A DNA stretch of 64,000 nt from Acridotheres tristis (taxonomy: Eukaryota; Chordata; Aves; Passeriformes; Sturnidae), in NCBI GenBank assembly GCA_037013685.1, contig CM072896.1, positions 11,163,444-11,227,443 of the forward strand, given 5' to 3'. Below the pieces are notes generated by a model that did not search any database, was not told the DNA's origin, and saw only the letters and a list, made by a program, of their open reading frames with translations. Positions 47,001 to 58,561 of the stretch are shown piece by piece (within the stretch, counting starts at the first letter, position 1; the number at the start of each line of letters is the position of its first letter). Made by a program: the position numbers and the translations under genes.

Positions 47001-49450
47001 CATGTTCGCCTCCACTTCTCCCATCCCTGCATTGTTTAACAATTATTTTGAACATTGATTTTTAAAAAAAAATTCCCATTAAGTTTCTCCCATGTGACTA
47101 TTTCTTCCTTTAAAGGCAAAAGCACTGCATAGTACTTTGAAGGCTTTAAAGAAATCAAGAAATTTGATATAATGGCTTTGTTACCAGTGAAGTAACACCT
47201 TTGGCAAAAAAAAAAGTTCAATTCGCTAAGAATGACTTAGTGTTTTTATTGTTTTATGTAACTTTAAGAGCTAAAATTAGACTATGAAAAATAATCTGAT
47301 TTTTCTACAGTTTTCCCTTGTCTGATTTCTCCCTAATTTAATTTTTTGTTTGTTTTTGTTTTAAACATGTAAACGGGCCTTTCTGCAATGTACTGAATCT
47401 TAGTGTGATGAAAGATCTAAATAGTAAAAATTCAAGCTTTATTTCCTTTTGATTATATTTTGTGGAAACAAAATACCTGAAGCTCCCTTATTGCAGGATT
47501 GTGGTGAGGAAAGGGTGGGCTTAAAAATTAACGGTTTTTGATAAATAGATCAATAAATGATCATGAATAATCTTTGTGTGTCTCCATGCAATATAACTGT
47601 GAAAAGGATTATATGTCATATGTTGTAAAAAAACCCAGGATTTTTAATTTAATACTTTCTATTTAATTTTGCATTCATACTTGTTATTTAAGTTATGCTT
47701 AGTAATTTTTCATTGTAAAAAAAACCCTGGACATGAATGAGACTTTCAAAGAATTGACGTGAGCAAAACTTTACAAATGAGAATGATTTTACTTGCTTAT
47801 TCAGCGTGGAACTGTTTCAGAATTATTTATCTAGGTTTCTTTCTGTGAATGGAGGACAAACTGAGGTCACTTATTATTCTGGTTAATAATTAGCCATGTT
47901 TATTTATTAGGTTAATTTGCAGAGTTTGAACAATCCTGTGTCCTTGAAAGGGTCAGGAAACGGCACCAAATCAGCTATACTCATTATCTGTGCTGTAGAA
48001 AGAACAATGAGCTTTTCTAGATCATGTACTTGAAAATGTGTTTTGGGAATGAGCTTTGAACCAAGTCCAGGCAATTGTTTCCAATGATAAAACACTTTCT
48101 GGGGCCCTCCCAGTACTGCTGAAGTTTGCACTGCTGGAGGAAGCCTGATGATACAGTCAGCTGCTTTTGTCGTGCTCATGTTATGAGATCCACTATAATT
48201 CATTTACTGTGGCTTGTGCTTTCCTCTCAGCTTTTATGATCTACTTTTAAAATCTGTAAAGCTGATTCTTGGCTTTCTGTGGCATTTCTCTCTTGGCATT
48301 TCTGTGCTATGCTGGCTACCTTTCCTGCCAGCCCATTCTGCAGCAGTGCTTCCATGGTATCTGCTTGGCTTGAGCTGTGTTATCTCTAATGCTGCTTTGG
48401 TTCATGATTGGACTGAATTGTCTCTCAGATAAGATTCTTTTCTGTTTGAAAACTGTGTAGCAAATTGAGTTTCTGGGCCAAAAGTAGGTCCCTATGTGCT
48501 ATTTTGCTGCTTTCACTGAAGTGCTAAAAGAAGAATGAATCAGAGTATTGGTAATTAAGGAACTATCAGTTCTCCAGCAGGTAAAAGAAAACAGTGTGCA
48601 CGTGCATGATTTCAGGCTCTTCCTTGCCTTTTCTTTCCAAAGATGTCTGAGATGAGAGTGACAAGCCAGCCCAGAAGGAAAATTCAGCTGAAAAGACCAC
48701 CAAATGCTGAGTTTGTCTTTGACAGTCAGTCCACCCTAGAATGCACTTTTGCTTTTAGTAGGTTTTCCATTTTCTCCCAGGCACAGAATAGTACTTCTCC
48801 TACTCAATAGTCAGCCATTATGTCTGTTTTATCCACGTACAAAGCACAGGAGAAATAAAATGATAGGTGCCCTGATAAGGAGGATAAACTTTTGAAGTCT
48901 ACGAATAATGCAATTCCTTTTGGCTGATGGATTTCAGGCAAGTGCAATAGACATAAACAGCTTTTTCTTTTTTTTTGAACCAAACTGAAAGGCGTGAATT
49001 TGAATGATGGATAACTGCAGTTTAAACAGAAACACTTTTAGGAGTTACTTTCCAGAGAATTGCCTCGCTTTGTCCCATACACCTGCTTCTATTCAGTGTA
49101 ACTTAGTTCCACAGATGGAAAAGAAATCTGTATAGAAGGAGAAAGCTTTTCCTCCCTCTGCTTTCCAGGCATCAATGTGTGTGAACCACTCAAAAAGCAG
49201 AGTTTTGTGCAAAATTAGGCAGCTGCATTGTTCTTTGGTAGCTTGGGGCAGTACCAAGGGTGCAGGAAATCTGTCATTGCAGTACTCCTGGAAGCCATCC
49301 GAGCAGCTGACAACAATCACAGTTCCTCTCCTGCCTCCCTCTGCCCCCTCACTCATGCCAGAGATGGACAGCCTTGGTGCCCTGGTCATGTTAGTCCTGG
49401 CACTGCACAGGATGTGGCCTTCCATCCTCACCCCTTTCCCACAAAAACAT
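44051..49450. other. Non-coding stretch, one GC patch and G/T low complexity
   Basis: A GC-richer patch lies at about 44050-44420. The segment 45600-45900 is dense in TAAT-type words and otherwise even in composition, a texture compatible with a conserved regulatory element but unproven. A G/T low-complexity tract is at 46427-46495 and an A15 run at 46863-46877. A further GC-richer patch at about 49160-49440 has overlapping frames of 74 to 112 codons on both strands, with no domain. No gene is recognised. Confidence 0.55.
46427..46495. repeat. T/G-rich low-complexity tract
   Basis: Nearly 70 bases consisting almost only of T and G, built from irregular TTTTG and TTTGG words and ending in a T run. 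Simple low-complexity DNA. Confidence 0.85.
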
Positions 49451-49477
49451 GATTAGACTTTGCTGCAAAGTCTAATC
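49451..49477. repeat. Perfect palindrome (13-bp arms, single-base centre)
   Basis: The left arm GATTAGACTTTGC (49451-49463) is the exact reverse complement of GCAAAGTCTAATC (49465-49477), with one T between. Arms are of mixed composition, unlike the AT-only palindrome at 4054, so chance is far less likely. It overlaps by two bases the first unit of the tandem repeat at 49476-49521. Confidence 0.95.
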
Positions 49478-49521
49478 CAAAACCTTGCAATTTAAAGATC
49501 CAAAGTCTTGCAATTTAACAT
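49476..49521. repeat. Two adjacent 23-bp tandem units
   Basis: Units 49476-49498 and 49499-49521 are directly adjacent. They share TCCAAA at the start and CTTGCAATTTAA in the middle, with 18 of 23 positions identical. The second unit also contains AAAGTCTTGC, close to the AAAGTCTAAT word in the neighbouring palindrome arm, suggesting the whole 70-bp cluster arose from one local rearrangement. Confidence 0.85.
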
Positions 49522-51651
49522 TTACAAAGAATTTAAAGAAACTTACTGTGCATTTGATGTCTCTGTCCCTCTTCCTTCCCTTCTTGATTTCTTCTCTTTC
49601 ATCTTGCATATGTTTTCCTGTTGTGCAGTAACTATTTTGTTCTTAATGCAAGTTTCAGTGTGTACTATCCAAGTATGTGTCCCACAACACAATGTGGGCT
49701 TCTTATGAAGATGGTGAACATCTCTATCCAGAAATATCTTGGTGTATGCATTGCACTCTCCTTTTCTCATCTTCAGTTTCCATTATTTTTGCATTAGTTT
49801 TGTGTTCTAGTGCAGCAATCCCAAGTCCTTCCTTCTCTTCTCACTATAGAGCATGAGAAGCTGGGAGAAAATTGTAGTTATCTTCCTGATGGATGCTACG
49901 GAACAGCCAGCAAGAACAAGAATTGCCCCCACGTGAGGAAGTGAGAATTAGAGGGATTCTGGGAGAGAATGAATCCTTAGTGGATGAAGAGCCTTGTATA
50001 ACATTATATGAAGCCAGAAACTATTGCAGAGTTTAGTCTAGAGCAGCTGGAAAACCAGGTGAAGGTTGCTTGCAACATGCTTTTATTACACTAATTTCCC
50101 TTCATTTATAGAATTGTAACTGGGATTCCAGGCCTGTGTAGAGGAGGAATCCCAGCTCTAGTCAGGTACACAATGTCTTAGGACTATGCAGGCAAAAGGA
50201 GGATATTTGCTAGAGTAAGCAAGTAGAGAGGCTGGGACTGAGAAGAGTTAAAAGCAAATTGCTCTTAGCTGGGAGCAAAGTTAGAACTTTTTTGGGGATG
50301 CTGTGGAATGGGAAAATTTTGCTTACCATTTGCCTGAACTCTGCCCATATGCACACAGAATCGTGCCCTTGCAGGATGAAATTTCCACCTACTCATTCAT
50401 TTGTTAGCTAAACTTGCCTATATCTGCTTTGAAAAAACACAGCAGTTTAAAGATGTGTATATAATGCTGGATTGTAAGTCTGCAGTGTCTCTTTTTCGTG
50501 ATAAATTCTTGAAAAAAACCTTTGTTTATTCCCTTGCTTTCCCACTAGCCTTCAGTAGGATATTATGGCTTCAAGTGGTGTAATGCTCTGTAGGGTGTAA
50601 AAACAAAAGCTGACTCACTGGAAGTTGCCACCGTCAGATGCAAGTATTCTTTTTGCATTTTTGTTGTTTAAATTATTGAGATGGAAATCCAAGAAGATAA
50701 CTCTATGTACTAAAATGATCTGTTCTTCATTTTTATTATTTCAATGTTAACATTCTTAGCCTAGATTTTAGAGAATGGTACATTTTTCCTGTGTCAATAC
50801 CCGATTCAAAGAAACTTTTGCTGAAAGAATACAATCCTCACTGAACCCATTTGGCTCTGGATCAGGCTCCTGATGTTTCTTTCACATTAAAAATAAAATG
50901 TGATTCTCAAAGAGAATTGCAGGGATTTTTTGCACAGTTCTACCCTAGCATGGTATGTTGCCATTGCCTAAGATCACTGAACTAATTGGAAATCATTCAT
51001 AACGACAGCAAGGAACAGCACAACTTTTTGATTTCCTTAGTGATATTTCCTCCCTCTTGCTTTCCCCCTGTGAAATAAATAGGCATAAGAGATGTTATTG
51101 CCAGAAGAGTGGGTAGATTTGTGTTAATGCCTAAGAGCAAATGTCAAACTATAGAAATGTCAGAGTCTTGTGTGCTTTCAAAGTATGTGAACAGATAGGT
51201 TATTAGTTTGCTGTATATTTTCTTTGAAAACTTTATCATAATCCTCTCTGTAATCTTGTACTGGGGACAAGTACTATGCTACATGACAATTTCTTCTTCT
51301 AAATTTAGCAACATGGCTTTATAACATTAGGCAGGGAAAGGCAAAAAAAAGTTTGGGTGGATAATTTTTTTCTCCTTGAAAAGAATGTCTTTCAGAAATA
51401 GTCATGCCAAAGAAAAGCTTAGAGCTGTGAGTCACAGCATTAGTGGTTCAACTATCATTCCATGCAGTAATATGGGCATACATTTTCAGGATTAGTGAAA
51501 TGTAGATGTATTATTTGTAATAAATATATATTTTAGGGTAATGGCACAGCTATAATCTCTGAACATCTGAATTCTAAAGAAAGATTATGGCTTGACTGGT
51601 AGTGAGAGTGACATGAATAAATGTGTTCTTTAAAAAATACTATTTTTTAAA
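49522..51651. other. Non-coding stretch, no gene seen
   Basis: Unique AT-rich sequence. Overlapping short frames on both strands at about 49510-49770 have no domain. Nothing else is recognisable. Confidence 0.55.
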
Positions 51652-51737
51652 ATCACCTAAAATATTTTCTTGAAATGCAAAGGACATAGAAACCAGAATT
51701 TCTAGAATAAAGCATCAGGCACCTATATTCAAGATCT
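51652..51737 (+). repeat. 86-bp repeat, copy 1
   Basis: This segment aligns without gaps to 52735-52820. By eye 76 of 86 positions agree (about 88%), and most differences are transitions. Similarity ends abruptly at both sides. I cannot assign it to a known repeat family. Confidence 0.9.
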
Positions 51738-52734
51738 CTACCATACAGAAAATCTCTGAGAAGTTGTACTTCTGGTGCCTTCTGCAGACTTTTCATTTTA
51801 CGTGTACTGCTGTCTGACTTTTTCATATTGATTTCTCTTTCCCTCTTCTGCCTCTGTCCCTTGTTTTCTATCTCTGCCCTTGTTCTCCTTCATGTCTTTA
51901 ATTCATACTTCTGTCCTGCTCCTGCCTTCCATATTTTTTGCTTGCTTTTAAATTTTTTTTTATCTTCAGAGGAAAAATTCTTCCTTCCCCTCACCCTGTT
52001 CATCTGTTCCTTTTGACTTCTAGTTTCTAGGATATACCAACACCACAGGCTATTTCTTCTGAAATAGTGGTGGCTAAAGACAGTCGTGTTGGTACTCAAC
52101 ATTAACATTTAAACATATTTTCTCACTTCATATAACATTTACCTACTAATTCTATGTATTCTTCAATAATTATCCGAGGGAAACATTTTAATGCCAAGTG
52201 CTTTTCGGCCTTTAAAATTGCTTGAGTAGGTGAATTAAGGAAAAACATCAATTTTTAACCAAAAAGATGTTTTTCCATCAGAAATCTCTTTGAAGGGTAA
52301 CTTCAGTTGAACTCTCCAAGGAAGCTGTATTCCCAAAGAATTGCATTTTATCAGCTGAAATATTTCATTCTAGTTTGCTGCAGCTGGTATCAGGAAAAAC
52401 ACATGCAGCCTGAACATTAATTTCTGCTCAGTAGTGCAGGGTGCTATTAGATGTGCTATTGGATAATGGAGACAGCATTGGCAGGGCTGTGCCTGCTCAG
52501 CTCCTGAGCCTGGATGCACAGAAATCAGCAGGTGGCTTCTCTTCTATTCACTGTGCATCTCTGTTCAAGGCTTAGGGTGGGATTGCTACTGTGGCATCTC
52601 ACTGGCAGCTATGCAAAGCCTGTGCAGAGTCAGTTTAAAATTACAATAAATTAGAATGGTAGCGTTCACAGTTTTTGCACAGGCATTAGAGTCAGACTGT
52701 ATGTTCTGCCTTGGCTTAGGGAGGATGCTCTTTT
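51738..52734. other. Spacer between the two 86-bp repeat copies
   Basis: About 1 kb of AT-rich sequence including a C/T-rich segment at 51826-51900. No coding segment or named repeat is visible. If the two copies are the flanks of an inserted element, this would be its interior, but no terminal motif or remnant frame supports that. Confidence 0.5.
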
Positions 52735-52820
52735 ATCACTTAAAATATTTTCTTGAAATGCAAAAGACATGGAAATCAGACTTCCTGGAATAAAGCATCA
52801 GACACCCATATTCAAGGTCT
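52735..52820 (+). repeat. 86-bp repeat, copy 2
   Basis: Direct-orientation partner of 51652-51737, about 1.08 kb downstream, with ten substitutions and no indels seen. Boundaries coincide at ATCAC on the left and CAAG(A/G)TCT on the right. Confidence 0.9.
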
Positions 52821-55424
52821 GTTCTCCACATGCCTCAGTAGGAATGTGAATAAAAGCACAAAGGCTCAGGAATCCAGGGATCAGGAGGCATGAGCTTCAG
52901 GAAAGTCCTGGGAGTTTTCATAATGGATGCCTCTTTCTGTGTTTTATTAGAGGTGTGGGTAAACCAGTGTTGTCTTATTATTTTCCTTAAGCAGCTTTCT
53001 GAGTATATGGTCAGGCAGCATTTGGCTGCTCTGGCTCCAATCTCCCGGTTTCCTCAAACACAGAATCTACACCCTATCCAAATAATGATTGGATTAGTTT
53101 TATCCAGGAATTCAAGAAGGTTAATTTAATGTATTGTCGATATACTATAGCACAGAACTCCTTAAATTGTTTTCTCTCACTGTACCTTCAGTCACGGCTG
53201 GACCTTCTGCTGCCTTGGACTTGCAAAATTTCTACTTCTTGAGAGCGCATTAAAATAGATTAGATTTTTGTTTTGATTTTTAAAAGTATAATATTTTTTG
53301 ATTCTTGAACATTTTGAAGGCAAATTGTAGTGCAATTCTCATTCATGGATTATAACAGAAAAGGATACTTGTGGTCAAAGCCATACCATATTCTGAACAG
53401 CCACGCACTCTCAGCTTTGGTTGTATTTTTATCCAAGTCAGATGCACTCTGAAAAATAAATGAATGAATGAAGTGAGAAGCATTTTTATAAAATAAATAA
53501 AACATGGAGTTACAATATTAAAAATACATGTCAGACCAAATTACAATTAACTGCACTTTTTTTTTTTAGTTTAAAAAGCTTTGTTGTCACACAAATGTCA
53601 TCCCTGCAAATGCGTTCAGGAAAAAATTGGCTCATGCAGCACATTTCACATTGCTGCACTCATTGGAAGGATGTAGCATTTACTTTTATGAATGATCCCA
53701 GGTTTTTTTAAGCAGTTGAGAAGTGCTATACTCTGAGATCAATAAAATTATATTTTGATTTAGTTTTGTGGGATTCCTTCAGTTTACCCCTACAAGATCA
53801 AAAGCTGTTTGTATATGTCTAACAAATTGTCTTTCCCAAAGGGATTGAGATATTCTAATAACTAGGAAAGTCCTTTTTATGCTTCTTTCCAAGGGGAGGG
53901 GAACATGAGTTGAATTGACAAGGCTCAAAATACCCTTTCCATTCTGCAAGCTGATTCTGTGACATGCTGCACAGGTAGAGAGGTAGACTATCCTTTTCCT
54001 CAGGGTCATACTTTGGAATAATAAATTAGGAGCAGTTATCTGTACAAAGACAGCCAGTTTGGTCATATTTGAAGTATCACATCAGTTCTAGTGGAAGAAT
54101 TACTAGCAGGATGAAATTAGTAATGGGATGGCCAGTTCTCAAAGGATACTCAACTGTTGTCTTGCTTTTGTTTTTTGGTAAGTTAGGTTAGTTTAAACGA
54201 GAATATTTTTCCTTATGCAGTTTTAAACCTATGAATCTGTTAATTTTCATGTTTTAATCTAATAATATATTAAAATATAATACCTTATTATAGACTAATA
54301 TACTCATACATTGGCTGATGATAATGTCAATGGTCTGACTCTCAAAAGTGCATGTTCTAGTTCCAAGGAAACCTGTTCATGGGAATTTTGGAACAATGGG
54401 AACATTGATGTCATTGAGTTTTGAATAAGGTTAGACAGAATCCATGCTGTAGCTGTTATGATTTTGCTAATGTGGTCACACTGAACATGCAAATGCACCA
54501 AATAGAACAAATATTATTCTTGGGATCTGTTTCCTTGTTAACTGAGTTGAGTATTTTAGCAACTCTTCCCAGTAGCTGGGAAAGCTGGAATGGGGGAAGA
54601 GGACTGTACTAATCCCTAACTGAGCAGCAGAACACTCTTCCGAGCTCTAAACATCTAATGGTACACTTTGGAAAGATAAAGATTGGGAAAATGATTAAAA
54701 GATTTAGGCAGGAAGTGTGATTGTAGGTAAAATCTGTGTTAGGTCAGAACAATAAGAACACTTTATAAAGGAGAGGGAGGGACTTGAACACACAGGGGTA
54801 GAGATGAGGAAGAGAAGGACAGGCATGGAAATAAGCATATTGTGGAGTGGGCTGCTTGTGTGTGGTGCAGAGGACAGCTTGTTAAAAGCACAGTGAGCTC
54901 TGTAAATGGCCTGTGTCCTTTGAATAGTAGTGTTGCTGTTGGTTAATTCCTCTTTCCAAGCTCATTGTACCTCTAGGTTCTTAAGGAAAAAGTTTCCTCA
55001 TTTGGGAACATGAATTGTTTCTGTGTGAAAGCAGGGGACAGAGATGTCTTCACAAGAGTTAATCCCCCAAGGGCTCTCTGGTCCTGACCTGGGCCTTCTT
55101 TTATTTCTAGTTTGACACGTGTTGCACCTTGCTTCTTTTGCATATGAAATCTGTGTTGTGTTATCAGCTTTTGTGGGAATCTGGGTGGTTATCTGGAGTG
55201 CAGCCCCTGCAGACACAGTACAAGGGATGACAGGAGAGGTTGGTGTGGATGTTTCAGGGCTCTTGCAGATCCTTGGATCCTGTTTTGGATCCTATGGTTT
55301 TAAAAAATAACTTTTCACTTTCCCTACAGTTCAGAGAGGTAAAAGTAGGGGAGACAGTGCTCTATCTCTTCCAACAATTTTCTCTCTGGGAAGGGAAAAT
55401 GCTAAAGTTTCTCACATCTCTTCT

Positions 55425-55449
55425 TCCATATGGGAATTGCCCATATGGA
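55425..55449. repeat. Inverted repeat (10-bp arms, 5-nt loop)
   Basis: TCCATATGGG (55425-55434) pairs with CCCATATGGA (55440-55449) around the loop AATTG. It is a short perfect hairpin-capable motif of mixed composition. Each arm contains the palindrome CCATATGG, which also fits the CC(A/T)6GG-type CArG box bound by SRF/MADS factors. Confidence 0.9.
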
Positions 55450-56964
55450 GATTACTCTCATTAGTCCTTGCAATAAATTCACCAACCAGCTGGCAGATGA
55501 AACTGATGAGGACAGTGTAACTAAGATGTAGGGACAGTTGAATAAACTATGCAGATTAGTTTGACAGAGATGGTATAGATAAGCATTTTGCAGGCTATTT
55601 AGTTTTTTCCTGAGGTCAGTAGCATATCTACAACATTTTTTCTGAAATGCTTGTAGAAAATATATTCTTGCCCTCTCTCAACCGTGGTTAACATAGCAGA
55701 ATTTGAGATACATAAGCCATCTGAATGAAATATGCTATTGACTGTTTTTTAAAATGGGAATTTACTTAAATAGCTCACTGCCATGAAGCTTTTGCTTTTT
55801 TTAAATAGACTAACTTTATAACTCTGCTAAGTGATTGTGTGTCCTGTGTTGTGCTTTTCAGAGTTAGCTTTTGGTGTTTGTACACTGAATGTACATGATA
55901 TGCAACAAAGTGATTTGTTTTTACATACTATTTTCTACACAACAATATATACTACTTTAGTATGTATTTTTAAATTTCTTTCAGAACTAAGTTATGACAG
56001 CTCATCAATGAGTAAATGGTATGAATATGAGGCTACTTTCTTTCTTGTTTATGCTTGTGCTGTGATAATGATTTAATGATAAATTTAAGGGTGGCAAGAC
56101 AGAATTGAAACTGAGATATGCTTTTGATGGATCATGGTATGATGAAGTCCAGATGATAATTATGCATGGAAAGGCTCTACACCTTTTCTAGGGAAGGAGC
56201 TCTGGGTTCCAGGTCTTACAATTTCAGCTGGAATTTGCTGCCAGCTGGCTGCCAAAATTATTGGTTCAGGTAGCCCAAAATAGAACATAATCAGAAGTTT
56301 AGAAATAACTGTATACATAGAATTATCAAATAAATCAAATCTCTTCACAGAAAACTGAATTTTTGAGAGGCAAAGGAAGAAAAGATGGGAGATAAAGATG
56401 AAGAGGTAAGGAAGGAAAAGGGTTTTGCAGCCACATAGCTGGCATTGCATCTGACACAGTAGCCATGAGGTGGAAGGCCTTTAAGGCTTACTCTGCCCCT
56501 AAAAAAATATCTAGGTATGGTTACAGACATGGATTGAAAGGTTCCCACAGCAAGGTACCCATGTCCTGGTAGTTAGAATGGTCACAGAAGAGCTAAATTC
56601 AAATCTCAGTAGCAGAACCTTGTAGCTTTCCCATTCTGGCTGAGTACTCTGAGCAGGGAGAAGCCTAGAGGTTCCTTTTCCATTAATTTTTGCTCTCTTT
56701 CAAACATCTTATTCTGGAAGGTATTTCCTTCTTATTTCTGGTACAATCTCCCCTGAAGCTTCAATTACCAGCTCTGAGAGTGGGCACATGGTTTAAAGTT
56801 CATCTGGGCAAGAGCTTTAACTGGCAGTGGGAGGTACTGGCACCTGACATGTTATTTGTGCAGGGATAGTGTGCAGGAAAATCAACTGCTTTCACTGTGA
56901 AAACACAGGAACATAGGAAGAAAATAAGAAGTAATGAAAGGTAAACTAAATACAAATATTGTTT

Positions 56965-57030
56965 TGGAAATAAAGGGAGAGAAAAGAGGAAACGGGAAGA
57001 AGAGGAATGAGAGAGAGAATTAGAAGAAAC
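56965..57030. repeat. Purine-rich tract
   Basis: About 65 bases made almost entirely of A and G on the plus strand, with five pyrimidine interruptions. Irregular GGAGAGAAAAGAGG and GAGAGAGAGAA words form a weak GA microsatellite. Confidence 0.85.
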
Positions 57031-58512
57031 AATCTGACTTGAATAACTATGATAGGTACTGAGTTAAAACAGTGAGTGCTACAGAGAGTGCTGCAAAGGT
57101 CTGAATTACTAAAAGATTGAGATGTCAAATACACAAAAAAAATCAGACAAATGAAAATAAAATACTATGGGAGGACGGAAGAATAATCAGAACAGCAAAA
57201 CTATTTTCCAAGGTATAATATACTACTATAAGGAATCCTGAACTGGACATGATAGGGCATGAAAAGTGTTATATTTATTTACACCTTCTGTTTTCTATTG
57301 CTCAGCTTTGTCAGGAGGGATAGGTGTTAATTCACATAGCACAGTTGGGACACTGGATGTGTTACTGTTGTAAATAAAAATTATTATTTTCAGTAAAAGA
57401 ATGAGGAAATTAGATGCCTAGCAGCCTCTGAAGAAATCGGGCTTTTGCAAAACATGCATTCAATCAATTTTATGCTGCATTCTGAATTCCCTGATCTTTG
57501 ATAATTCATGAGTGCTGAAAAGCAGAAAATTTCTGCAATTCTGTATCTCTATACTCCAATTAAGAATAGACTATGGTTCCATGTCCTGCTTTTGTTCAGA
57601 ATACAGACAGAGGCAGGAATTCCTACCAAGAGGCTTAGGAAAGTGAATTTAGCATGAGTCTCCTCAGACTCAGAATAAAACAGTGCCTTGCCATAGTGCA
57701 ATGGAGGGTTATGCTAAACCTTTGTGAACAGTGACTGGATTGTAAAATGCAGATGTAGTCAGTGTGAAAAATATTGGCTTTCCTTGTTTAAAAGAAACAT
57801 TAGGATAATTAGGCACCTGAATTCTACTAGTTACAATAAAAATTGAGATTCACCTTCTGTGCCTTCAGATATGTGTAAATGTTAGGAATACTCAGTACAT
57901 AAGATAAATTAAAGTTTTGCCTAATGATATCTCTAATGTATTTTCAAATGGATAAAGTATCTTGTATCTTCCTCAGCTTATTTTCTACATTTATGTTATT
58001 GTTGGATGCTTTAAATTTCAGTTCCAGTTGTGTTGTCTGAAAGGGTGCATGGGATAGTATCACCAGCATTAGGCACTTGTTGGCTTTTTGTTTTGGCACC
58101 TTGTCAGCTGTACTGTGACTTCTCCTCAGTCTCACTGCTGTTCCACTCACCATGCTGAGCCTCAGGTCATGTCTCTGAGCACTGGCTCTGCAGATTTCTC
58201 CTGCTGCTGCAGGCAGTGCTGCATTTGAAACTGCACCATACATATATGACAAAAAACGGAAGGGCAGAGGTGAACAGCTGCAGCTTGTTCAGGAGCCCCC
58301 TTTAGAGGTTTCAAGTTCACAATGTACCTAGGCGTCCATGTGAAAAATAACTGAAAAATAGACCTACTAGAATTGAACATTACACATTTTCCTTTTTAAT
58401 TCTGAGGGATTAAACTTTGTTCTGAGATGTCTCATTTCCACAGATGCAGCCATGATCTGCCAAACATTGAACACTTTTAAATTCAGTGTGCATGTCCAAA
58501 AGCCTGACATAC

Positions 58513-58561
58513 CTGGCTTGCAGCTTTAGCTTTCAGATCTTCATCTGGATCTACGCCAACT
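58513..58561 (-). other. Candidate internal coding exon, minus strand (49 bp)
   Basis: Read on the minus strand, the acceptor GGTTTGGTTTTTTTTACAG is near ideal and the donor CCAG|GTATGT is good. One leading base and 16 codons are open (phase 2 to phase 0). The peptide begins Val-Gly-Val-Asp-Pro-Asp-Glu-Asp-Leu-Lys-Ala-Lys-Ala-Ala, which is strikingly protein-like: charged, with no Cys or Trp, and with a retained CpG in a CpG-poor window. I do not recognise the protein. Its end phase does not fit directly onto 21179-21229, so at least one further exon would be needed between them, and I did not find it. Small size keeps confidence modest. Confidence 0.4.

Larger units (their letters stand above)
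52821..58512. other. Non-coding stretch, no gene seen
   Basis: AT-rich unique sequence. A small palindrome lies at 55425-55449 and a purine-rich tract at 56965-57030, both listed separately. Short open frames throughout are scattered and domain-free. A short AATG/AATA run occurs at about 53456-53470. Confidence 0.55.
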
